Assembly (NCBI RefSeq): GCF_001723175.1
Contig: NC_064653.1
Span: 3,844,001 to 3,908,000 of the forward strand
Reading direction: 5' to 3'
DNA length: 64,000 nt
DNA from: Penicillium oxalicum
Lineage: Eukaryota; Ascomycota; Eurotiomycetes; Eurotiales; Aspergillaceae
This document shows positions 35,820 through 45,797 of the stretch, piece by piece. Under the pieces are notes generated by a model that did no database searches, was not told the origin of the DNA, and saw only the letters and a list, made by a program, of their open reading frames with translations. How positions within the stretch are numbered: position 1 is the first letter of the stretch; each line of letters opens with the position of its first letter. The position numbers and the translations under genes were made by a program.

Positions 35820-38415
35820 GATGCAAAATCCAGTCGGGTTGATATTCCGAGGGCGTGTTGTTGTCTCTCCTGGTGTCGTGATGTCGACAGGTCGGTAGGT
35901 AGGTCTAGTTCAAGATCCTGTGAGTGTATCTGCCACCTCGAATCACTGCAAGAGGACACTTGAGGGATGGGATTCTCGGAAGAGCGCAAGATGAATGAAC
36001 ACAGTCCAAGTGATATACAGAAATATTGCACCCTTTATGGAATCCAGGGATCTTCTGCCCATTAAGTAAGGAATGTGCCCATCTTTGCCCAATAGAGGTC
36101 CAGAAGGCCTCATGAGCCATCCCAGCGAGCCTCTCTCTTGTCCAGTGCCAATCGGAATTATTGCATCCAGTCCAACGGGTCCAAGTGGGTGGATCTCACT
36201 CTTGTGTTGATGGGCGGGTCACGGGGAAGGAGAAAACGGCGACCTTCAGCCGCATGGAACTGCAAATGGTCAAATGGTCCCCGACCACAGCATATCCTCC
36301 AGAGCCTCTACCCTTCAGCTCCTCCTGGTTCTGCCAGGGAACTCAAAAGACACCTCAGTCTATGCCTAAATAGCAAGCTAGCAAAAGTTTTCCAAAATTG
36401 TGGCTGCTTCGTATGGGGCCGCTGGCTGGACAGCTGAATATTAGTCTATTCCCAATTAGGAAAGACGTCTAGAGGAAACACATAAACGTAGCAGAAAGCG
36501 TCGCGATGCACACGTGAATCTACTGAGACGAGGGACTAAGAGTGAAAAAGACCAGAAAGAAGAGAAAGGGGGGAGGGGGGAGATCGCCATGACTGGCGCC
36601 AAGTGTCGCACTCTATAGGTTTGACATGGGCCGCAGTGCATGCAATACAGCAGGGAGTATCACACCTGGATGCAGTGCACGGCGTGCACTGCACGCACAT
36701 AATACATTGTTTGTCAAAGAAAAAAAAGAAAGGTCCTACCTAAGATTAGTTCATGTGGAGCCCGTCATTGGAGGGTGGACTCTGCGGGCTAACTCTGTAT
36801 GGGAGAGAAGAATGTTCCCCGACAGGGCGGAGGGGACGCCGATTGACACGGCGTTCCACCCACAGACACACGCACTCTCTCAAGTCTTTTGCACTCTGCT
36901 TTTGGTCTGTTCGCTCTCTCTCTGTCAGAGACCATGACTAAGAACGGTTCTCATGAAACTGTTGCAAAGTGCCTAAGAGCCAGGCAGATCAGTGACATCA
37001 TGGCTTCTTCATCTTTGCCTCTGTGTCGGCCGAGCTGGTCAACACTAGGCGTCATTACCGTAATCCTGGAGACAGGACTCATTCTCCTACTTACAAGGGA
37101 AGGTTCAATCATGACCATGGGTAAATTCTACACACTCATAGCCTCCCATTGATGTAAAATATAAAACATCAAGCAGGTTCTGTCACGAGGTCGATCAGCC
37201 CACCGATCTCATCTCGGGATCAGGAGAGGTCTCTCTTGGCCTGATACTCTCGGCCGGCCGAATGAATGGCACGGGGATTATGTCAAAGTCTCGTCAAACC
37301 CCGATCATCCACAGCGTGCGCCGAGTCCACCACTTGAGCTTGCCAAGGAATGTTCATCCTTATTGTGTGTTCCCCGCTGACCGGAGCTGGAATCCAGTGG
37401 TGACTTGAGCTGAGCCTCGACTCCCAACTGGGCGGCGCGTGAATCCCGGGGATCACGTGGTTCCCGGCAAAAGTGGACAGCGACCATTTCGAGATCAGAT
37501 CGAGATGTGGTCTACGGTGGTCAGCGAGGATTCCATGACTCATGAATATGTGGCCGGCCACATTACTCGAGAGCTATACATATATGTTCTGTTCGATCGG
37601 CGATTGATCCATTTGATTTATCGGGGATGCACACCTTGAAAATGTGTGGATCTCACACTGACTCCACCTAGGGGGGATCCAGTCTTGAGTGTGCATCTTG
37701 AAAATCATCACTTTAGCCTGGACTGATAGGTGGGATACTGTTGGAAACGGCGATGACAGAGACGGGAGTTATGGGTACTCAAATCTCCCACCAGTAGTCT
37801 GTAGATACTCCCTATGTAATCCAGTCCATCGACAGCGTCTGTTCGATCTTAAGCGTGTGGGTTAGTCACCCAATAGCTTCCAATCTTCGGGCAACAAATT
37901 TCTAGCCTCGGGCCCGACTCCCGTCGTCGGGGACAGAGCATCCTCGCTGCTTACCATGACGGGAGTCTTATCGTATGGAATAACCTTACGTACCTAATCA
38001 TGACTCGATTTATCTCAGCGGTGCTTCCCAGATCGAGCGCCTAACATGAGATCCCGAAGATGAACGGCGAGATAAAAGTACTATCTGATCCTCCGGCACG
38101 GAAATTACTAAGATGTTCAGTGGCGGGATGTTGGTACTTTCACTCACCATTGTACAGTCAATCAATGGGGCTAACATCATTTGTTTCTTTGCAATTATTG
38201 GACTATCAGCACTGCACTACGTACTACCTGATCATCGGCCTCGACCCACAAAAAAGGGCACTGGAAATACGTTAGGAGACCGACGAAATGAAGAAAAAAA
38301 AGCATCCTTATATTTTTTATGAACCCGATTTCTAGCGCCAAAATGTCTAGGGGAAAAAAGGAAGAGATATCATCAAACCATGCCGAGGAGAGGGGGGGGA
38401 AACAGAAACCACCGT
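35820..38415. other. Gene-free stretch; upstream region of the ABC transporter
   Basis: About 2.6 kb. The left part is the promoter side of the minus-strand transporter; the right end is the 3' side of the synthetase gene. It contains a perfect 10-bp inverted repeat at 36671-36693. Open frames up to 118 residues have no recognisable content. Confidence 0.5.
36671..36693. promoter_or_regulatory. Perfect inverted repeat, 10-bp arms, 3-bp spacer
   Basis: TGCAGTGCAC, spacer GGC, GTGCACTGCA. It lies about 850 bp upstream of the ABC transporter start. A related half-site, GCAGTGCATGC, occurs about 40 bp to its left (36632-36642). This could be a binding site for a dimeric regulator or a cruciform-forming hairpin; no factor is identified. 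Confidence 0.5.
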
Positions 38416-40719
38416 TTACATGCTGCCAGGGATGGACGGTTAGCGTGTGTCAGAGATCGTGAGAGAAGGGGGAGACATACCGTTCCACGGGGTTCAAGCC
38501 TAGTACCCGCATACCGTTGTGCAGGACCTGGCGAGCAGCCGCATATAGAGCCATGCGAGACTTCTTCAACTCGGGCTCGCTTCCAATCACCTTCAACACG
38601 TCGTAGCTGGAGCTCAGCATGTGTGTCATGCGGAAGAGATAGCTCAGCACGGTCACAGGCTCCAAAGTCTTGGCCGTGTTGATGAGCACGTCGGGCCATG
38701 AGGCAAGAAGACGGATCAAATCAACAGCGTGGCGCTCAGTGAGGAGGGAGAAGTCGGCACTGCTCAGCTCATCGATGTTCAGCTCGGACTTGCGAGCCAT
38801 GGAGCACAGACGAGCGTGAGCATATTGCAGGTAAGGACCGGTGTCACCCTCAAATGAAGTCATGGCGTCCAGGTTGAAGTCGTATCCGTTAATACTGAAA
38901 GGCATGGTCAGTGAAAAGGCCTATGATGAGAGATGGAAGTGAGAGCTTCCACCCCAAAAGTAGAAAGGAACTGCCGCGAAATCTTCACACGTACCGCTTG
39001 CCAGTCATATCCTGGACCATGACCGAGGTGATACCGAGAGTGTCGGCAGTCTCCTCGGGATTCTCAACCTGTGAGTACTTGGTCTCGTTCTTCTTCATCA
39101 CCTCGTGCATCTTGTCACCCACATCGCGCAGGATGTCGTCCAAGAATTTGACGGTACCCTTACGGGTGCTCATGCCGTGGACCATACCAAAGTTGATATG
39201 CTGGCAGCGACTAGCCAGATCCTTGTGTCCCATCAGCTCGGTAACCTTGAATAGCTGCGCCAAGTGAAGATCCTGCTGCGCAGCGACGACGTAAATCATC
39301 TTGTCGAAGTGGTACTTCTCGTCACGCTCCAAGATGGCACCGATGTCACGGGTCAAGTACAAGGGAGTACCGTCCTTGCGGATGATAATGGCCTTGCCCA
39401 ACTTCTTCGCACCGTGCTTCGTGAAGTCGGCAATGACAGCACCCTCGGACTCCTCGGTCACACCGGCCTTCTCCATGGCCTTGAAGGCGTTGGCCATGCT
39501 CTCGGCCTTGACCTGAGACTCACCCGAGTAGACATCAAAGTCAATGTTCAGGCGAGCATAGGTCTGCTTATACTTGGCAATGCTGAGATCACGGAAGCGG
39601 GCCCACAGGGCGAGCGCATCGGGATTTCCGTCTTCCATGCTCTTGAAGTAGCGGCGAGCCTTCTCGTCCTCACTAGCGTCCACCAGCTTGGCAAGCTCCG
39701 CCTCCTCAGTAGCAACGTCCTCGCCCTTCTCCTTCTTCGCCTTAATTTGCTCCTTCAGCTCCTTGATGGGCCCCTCCTGCTCACCGACAATACGGTTGAC
39801 CTTGACGTAGACATCAAACAGATGGTTGATGGGGTCCTTGGTGAGCGCCTCCTCATCTCCAAAGTACTTGAAACCATTGGCCAACAGACCATACTGCTTG
39901 CCCCAATCACCGAGGTAGTTCATCTTGATGACGTCCCAGCCCATCACCGTGAATAGGTTGGCCAAGAAACCACCGATGATCGTGGAGCGCAAGTGACCGG
40001 CGTGGAAGGGCTTGGCGATGTTGGGCGAGGAGAACTCAATAATGATCTTCTTTTTGCCCTTGGAAGGGTCGGAGGGGTCCTTAAGACCCATGTTACCGTT
40101 GGTGCCATAGGCGGCCTTCTCGGTCAGGACGCGGCCAAGAACCGTCTTGGCCAAGGGGCCAGGCTTGCAGAAGAATTGAATGTGAGGGCCGAAAGCGGTG
40201 GGAGGATGAATGAGGTCTGACTCGGGAAATTTGGAGGCCAGCTCCGCGGCGAGCTCGTCGGGCTTCTTCTTGATACGAAGGGCGGCGACCTATGCGGGAT
40301 GAAGGACCGTGTGAGCCCGGAAATCGAGACACGGCAGGCCAATCCACGACAACACATGCAACAAAGCGCAAACGTACCGGCAATGAAAGATCACCCTTGT
40401 CCAAAGTGTTGGTCCAAGCCAGGCGGGAGAAGATCAGCTCGGGGTCGATATCGGCGGCCTTGCCCAATTGCTCCGCAATGTGCTCGCGATAGATGTCCAT
40501 GGGGTTCAGCGACGGGAAGCAGCCAGCGAACTTGGAGGTCTGGGTGGTGGACTGCAGGGTCAAGGCCTGCACCGAGGCCGTCAGGGAATTGGCGGACGCC
40601 ATGATTGGAGTGCTCGAGAATGGATGCGACAAAACGATCGGGACGTGTGAGCGAAGTCGAAATCGAGAAAAAAAGACGCCTGAGAGTCGACTGGCCCCGC
40701 TTAGCAGAATCCGACCCAT
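38416..40719 (-). CDS. Arginyl-tRNA synthetase, probable cytosolic and mitochondrial forms
   Basis: Class I synthetase charging tRNA-Arg. The cytosolic form starts at 40602 (MASANSLTASVQ): exons 40602-40378, 40289-38995, 38894-38481 and 38422-38416 give 1941 nt, 646 residues. The HIGH-type motif is FHAGHL (H171-H174) and the KMSKS-type loop is MSTRKG (448-453), as in eukaryotic ArgRS. The anticodon-binding C-terminal domain ends GLNPVERM. The last exon is only 7 nt, CATGTAA, after a 58 bp intron with GTATGT and GCTAAC; reading through the donor instead gives an off-family tail. The same frame extends upstream to an ATG at 40719, adding 39 residues rich in Arg/Ser and free of acidic residues (MGRILLSGASRLSGVFFSRF...), a good mitochondrial presequence. 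The coordinates given cover this long form. Confidence 0.94.
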
Positions 40720-41494
40720 AAGGAGGGGAACGTCTCTTTTGGTCCATTGAGGGGGTCACCTTTTTTTTTTTGCGGTGACTCAGGCGGAAGCTGCGAGGCG
40801 GTACGTCACGTGGCTGAGTCCAGCAGCCCGATCGGGCAGGTAGTACCGTGATTAATCCACGTACTTAACCCTGTATCTCCACGTGCAGTACTAGTCCTGT
40901 ATACTCCGCCGTTTTCTCTGAATCTTGCAGCGGTGCTCTTATTATTCTCCAATCCTCCTCCTGATACCCTTTTCGAGTTGTAAATGCAGGGAGACCCTGT
41001 TTGATATTTTCTGCCGGCTGAATATACCGTACCACGCCCCTCAGTGGTTCGGTTTATTTGCGGCCCGATACATGGATGATGGACGATCAACCCATCGTGG
41101 GCGTGGAAAGTCCATAGCTCATTACCAATCCACATATATCGACGCTTGACCAACAGTTTGACTGCGATGTCAACAAGGCCCAAAGTATACTGACTCAATT
41201 GAAAAGTAAAAACAAGGAGCCCTCTCTAGCTCGTACGTGATGCGAATTGAGGCTGTGTATGTTGACCCTGTGACGGGCACAGCCGCGCCCAAACTGAACG
41301 CCGAAGCGTATTTCTCGTGAAGCGGTGGATGACGTCACTATTTGTATTGAAGAAGCCCCTTCGTTGCTGGGTCGGCACAAAGCAAGCTTGACAGACGACT
41401 AAGAGATAGGCATGCACCGGATTCAAGATTGAACTTGAACCGCATATAGCAGAACATTCAGCTATCGATCCCCCCATCCTCGTTGTGTTGCACC
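40720..41494. promoter_or_regulatory. Divergent intergenic region
   Basis: About 775 bp between the minus-strand synthetase and the plus-strand PIPK-like gene, so it includes both promoters. T10 at 40760-40769 lies just upstream of the synthetase long-form ATG. No coding frame is evident. Confidence 0.5.
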
Positions 41495-42624
41495 ATGGGC
41501 AAGAACCGTCGGCGGTCCGCGCTGACAAAATCAATACAAGCTGCCATCTTGCGCAATCCCGATCAATTCAAGAAGACAACCTTGGGACGACTGTTGGCAT
41601 TTTTTACTCTCTTCCACGTGAAGTTGATCAAACATGAGCAACAGCTGTTCCAAAAACTTCGTCGAGAGATCTGGCAGTTTGATGAGGATGAGTATCACGC
41701 TAGCTTTCGCACTACCAGTGGTCAGCCGCCACTGAAGCCGATGGGTGATCTAGGGTATTCAGGATCGGTAAGGTCGATCCGACAATCCGCCAGAGCTCAC
41801 GGGCCGTTGGGTTCTTGAGCTGTTGAGCCTCCACGGTGCAATGGTGTTCGCTGACATTGGAGAGATTGTAGACCTTCTTCGGAACTCTGGATGGACGCTA
41901 CGTGATCAAAAGTATCCCGCGCCATTTTGAATACACCTTTTTCCAGTCGGATCTGCTCGAACCGTATTATGACCATATGCGCGAGCACCCGGATTCGATG
42001 CTCGTTTGGATTACAGACTACTTGATTGCGCCCTACTCGACGCTCGGGACTGTGCTGAGTTTCACGCCAGCCCATCATATCATTATGGAGAACATCCTCT
42101 GCGGCAAGTCTGATGATCCTGCCAGTGAACGGTGGGAGACGTACGATCTCAAGCCGCTCGAATACTTCTATCCAGAACGTGATCTGGTACCAGAGCCTCT
42201 TGTGAGCGAGGATACGTTGGATAGATTGGCCGATCAATTCAATGACAAGCTCTTCCTCTCGACAGAAGACTGTAACAGGTTCATGGAGGCAATGAGACAG
42301 GATACAAAGTTCTTGGAAGATGCCAACGCTGTGGACTACTCCATGTTTTTGGTGCGGATACCGGCTACCTCGACACCCGAGGTGCTTGGTAGACAAAGTC
42401 CATGGCGAGCTGGCATTCCCTCTGCAGATGGGAAGTGGAAATACCGGGCTGTCATTCTCGACTTTTTCTGGGCAAAGCACAAGCTTCATGCTCAGGCTTT
42501 GTCAGGAGTGGTGCAAACGTTTAATGTTGTGGGTCGTCAAGGCCCCATGTCCATCACGACCACCTCGACTGATTACCGAGAGAAATTCTTGGCGATGGTT
42601 GAAGGCATGATTGAGATTCGTTAA
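41495..42624 (+). CDS. Small phosphatidylinositol-phosphate-kinase-fold protein
   Basis: Exons 41495-41767 and 41872-42624 (intron GTAAGG...GATTGTAG, with CTGAC, 104 bp) give 341 residues. The join makes SGSTFFGTLDGRYVIKSI, matching the glycine-rich strand and ATP-binding Lys of PIP kinases. YYDHMREHPDSMLVWITDYL follows the usual helix-strand pattern. VDYSMFLVRIP corresponds to the MDYSLLVG catalytic segment, with its Asp kept, and AVILDFFWAKHKL corresponds to the IIDxLQ.Y metal-binding segment. The C-terminal STDYREKFLAMVEGM matches the family's final helix. It is shorter than Mss4-type PI4P 5-kinases and lacks any other domain. Fold assignment is firm; activity and lipid substrate are inference, since the specificity loop is not recognisable. 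Confidence 0.75.
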
Positions 42625-42860
42625 TATACCCATACTTTATGTTTGTTTCTAATGCAGCTCAACTACTACCTCTTGGACAAGTGTATCGCGCCAGGCAAGG
42701 CAAGGTCTTGTACATGATAATATGCATCGGGCGCGACGTACCAAGACGCACTTGAAACGTCAAATAAGATCGAGAAGAGCATCATTGTCGCCGCCTCGGT
42801 TCCCCCACGCCACGAAATCCCAGAAGCATCTCTGCCGCCCGCGCTCACGCATCATCAGAG

Positions 42861-43511
42861 CTAAACCCACGAGTAGCTAAGAACAGGGATCTCAAAGACG
42901 GGAGCCGTGCAGGTAGCGTTGAAGTTTGCGTCGTGAGTGCAAGTCAGCGGGAAGTCGACGCTTCCCGAGTACGTGATAGAGCTTCCATTGGCACAGGTCA
43001 AAGCATGGCCGCTACCCAGGACGTAATCCATGTGACCGGTAGACGAAGCAAAATTCGAAGTGCCGTAGAAAGACACGATACGCCCAGCCCCTCGGTCGGC
43101 GTAACCGCAATTGCTCTCTCCATTGCCGATGTCGTGAATTCGGTAGCCGATATACTGATCGTGGCATTGCAGCCCATCCGCAAAATCGATATCGAGAGTC
43201 TCCAAGGGTCCATAACCCCAGGGCTCATAGTTGGGCAGACCGGTATAGCATGGATTGACCATGGTCCCATTGCATGTTGCGGGATCGGGTTCGCACCAGC
43301 CTGAACCACAGAGGCAGGCCTTGGGGTTATCATCTCGGTGGTGAACACAGTCCAGACTGTGGGAGCCATTGTGCCACACGAAGTTGTTGACGGTCCAGGT
43401 TGGGATCGGGCATCCCTCCGGAGGTGTGATGGAACGTCGCGAAACGACACTGGAGACCGCTGAAGAGGTCAGGGCCAAAAGGCCCGTCAAGAGTTGAATG
43501 GAGGCGACCAT
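42861..43511 (-). CDS. Secreted cysteine-rich protein, function unknown
   Basis: A single exon of 216 residues. MVASIQLLTGLLALTSSAVSS is a signal peptide, followed by SRR, a possible processing site. The mature part has twelve Cys (an even number, so disulphides are likely), including CLCGSGWC, and four N-glycosylation sites (NGS, NGT, NGS, NAT). It reads as an extracellular protein with short beta strands; I recognise no named domain. A TATAAAT element lies about 120 bp upstream. The frame continues upstream to 43652, but the signal peptide fixes the start at 43511. Possible roles as a cell-wall or small effector-like protein are not supported by any specific motif. Confidence 0.78.
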   Translation of the reverse strand: MVASIQLLTGLLALTSSAVSSVVSRRSITPPEGCPIPTWTVNNFVWHNGSHSLDCVHHRDDNPKACLCGSGWCEPDPATCNGTMVNPCYTGLPNYEPWGYGPLETLDIDFADGLQCHDQYIGYRIHDIGNGESNCGYADRGAGRIVSFYGTSNFASSTGHMDYVLGSGHALTCANGSSITYSGSVDFPLTCTHDANFNATCTAPVFEIPVLSYSWV

Positions 43512-43631
43512 CTTGGGAACCAAATGCGCAACTTGGAAGGCGTTTGGGCGAGAAAAAGAACGGAGTTGGTGCTTGAATGATCTAGGTAAACAGAGCGAGA
43601 AGGGCGATAGACAAACGCTGTATAGCTGCCC

Positions 43632-43638
43632 ATTTATA
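43632..43638 (-). promoter_or_regulatory. TATA box of the secreted protein gene
   Basis: TATAAAT on the minus strand, about 120 bp before the ATG at 43511, a typical distance for a regulated fungal gene. Confidence 0.5.
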
Positions 43639-45373
43639 GAAAATGAACCCACCCATTCTCAAGATTGCAGCAGTTCGACACGGTCTGGGGCTTGAATTCT
43701 CCGTGGATCTAACGGACTCCATTCGACTTGTCTGTGATGATCATGCAGGAGCCGCCAAGGAATCGAAAGCTCCACGAGCCGGGAACCACCCGCCGGGAGC
43801 ATCACCAATGAACTTGAGTTTCGGAGAAAACACCACCGAGACATACAGGCACTTGCCATCCATCGTGCGAAGAGATTGGTTTCTCAAATGACGACTGCTC
43901 CACGTAGTGTACAGGCACGCTGAAGCGAGACGGTCTTTCTGCGACCAATGCCGGGTTCCAGTTTAGGTTCAAGCCAATCTGCTTTGTGTTAGTCACTCGA
44001 TCGGGGGCCCCGTCCAGGCTCAAAATCGAGTCTGCACGAATCTTCCGCTGGATGTACATCCAGTTATCCACACATCGATCCAAATTTCGGCTTCCTCGTG
44101 TCTCGGACAGAGACCAATTTCTTCATCGGGACACGAGTGGAGATCAAACGTCTGTTGTCATCCTCACGCTGTCGTCGTGAAGGTACCCTGCGTTGATTCG
44201 GATTCTCATCGCAGACAACTTACTCTTCCACCGGTGGCTGTTTTTTTCGCCTGCAGCGGTGCAGAAAGACTTGACAGCTCCATTCCAATCAAGCCACTTG
44301 TGACCCACGGGCGAGACATGCATCACTTACACACGAGGCGCGGGACCTTTGTATATGCACTCGGAGAATTCCCACTCTTAATCCATGTGAAGTAATATGC
44401 AGTCAACACGAGCAAAGCATGACTGCATAGAGCATTTTAGACAATCTCAAGTGTGGGTAGCTTTTTCCCGGAGTGCGGTATCTTCTCGAAATAAAATAAA
44501 TCTGAGTTTGTACTCGATTCAAATGGAATCATGTCCAGAGCCCCGACCAACTGGGTCTAGCTGGAGATATTCTTACAGTATACCCAGCTTTGCACTCCCA
44601 TCCCCACTGGTTCGATCGGACAAAGCCCACAGCTGGTGATCAGCGGACCATGTTGTGCAAAGATGTAAGAGTCCAGCCAGCCACCTGTGGCGCTCCAGAG
44701 TTGGGGGCCTTCCGTCCATATTTTGCTTGGTCCGACAGCTGCAGAATAGAGGCCCTCACATTTGCTGTAAGATGGACGAACTCCCGTCGTTGGGCCAGCA
44801 TCGCATCGACGGGCCGTATAAAGAGGAAGATAAGACCGTTCAAATCCAACAAAGCTGTCAGAGGTATTGCCCCGAGAATCAAAACATTTGCACTCTGCGC
44901 GGATGACGAGGCTTCAATACAAACATCTGGCTAGGTCCAGCTAAGATTGAGGCTAATTTCCAGTCAAGATTCAGGCAAGGATGCAGTAGAAAGAAAGAGT
45001 ACCTACGCTGGCGACTGAAAGCCCCTGGGTATCTATGAATAAACATGCTCCACCTTTCGGGTACTTGCATTGAACCACGTGGTGGTGTTTATTTTGTACC
45101 GATATCATAATGACCACGGCTGGGCACTTTGAATGACAGCCTCTTCGAGTTTACTTGAGGATGGAGATTATAAACTGCCAGAGAAATACCCATTGAAGTT
45201 GCGGATATACAGCAATCTTCGGGCATAAAATCACATAGCAAGCAAGGCTCCTAGCTAGCCACAGTGGCCACGCAAATACTGAGTAGAGGAGCTCATGTGT
45301 CACCATGTTTGCCCGGCTTGCTTCCACAGGCAATCACATGGAGGTGCCCAAGCTTGCTTGGAGAAGATCTAAA

Positions 45374-45455
45374 ATACTCCCTAGCTCTGGGAGTTGAACC
45401 CAAGACCTCGCCTCAACCACACAAACTCGTGTTACTCATTGCTTAGTCACTCAGA
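45374..45455 (-). repeat. tRNA-derived relic or SINE-like element A
   Basis: On the minus strand a near-consensus B box, GGTTCAACTCC, sits in a TTGGG/CCCAG stem. About 45 nt before it lies a weak A box (TGACTAAGCAATG), where ACT/AGT can pair as a D stem. No clean acceptor or anticodon stem is visible, so it is not a working tRNA gene. Confidence 0.35.
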
Positions 45456-45727
45456 TGTTCCATCACCAACCTACGATGCTCAATCACAGCGGCACGAAAA
45501 TGCGTAGGCCAAATATCATCGTAGATCACCATCACAACTGAGATATAATGAATATAAAAATACCCAAATGTTTTGTTCAAGTCTCAAGAGTTACAGTGAT
45601 ACGTGTTGTACAATACGTATCAAAAAAATGATCCGCAGCCGTTGGATTCAATGGCTGACTGCCCACCCACCCAACGCGCCCAGCCAGCGGCTCCTTTCGC
45701 TGGGACCTCCAACTACCTAATTTTAGG

Positions 45728-45797
45728 TGGTAGTTAAGAACCCCAGCGTGGCTACGAAGTATTTGTTTTGTACCACTGAGCCACCAGCCAGGCGCGT
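45728..45797 (-). repeat. tRNA-derived relic or SINE-like element B
   Basis: On the minus strand the A box TGGCTCAGTGG is a perfect match to the pol III consensus. A degraded B box, GGTTCTTAACT, follows about 35 nt later. It lies about 300 bp from element A in the same orientation. A short hairpin (AACTACC/GGTAGTT) is at its downstream end. Confidence 0.35.

Noticed and set aside
39264..39956. 230-codon plus-strand open frame
   Set aside because: It lies entirely antisense to a strongly conserved exon of arginyl-tRNA synthetase; the leucine-rich translation is a by-product of that codon use.
41797..42489. 230-codon minus-strand open frame
   Set aside because: Antisense to the PIPK-fold gene, whose motifs are clear on the plus strand.
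45374..45797. Functional tRNA genes
   Set aside because: Neither element has a complete cloverleaf with acceptor and anticodon stems; only isolated box A or box B similarity is present.
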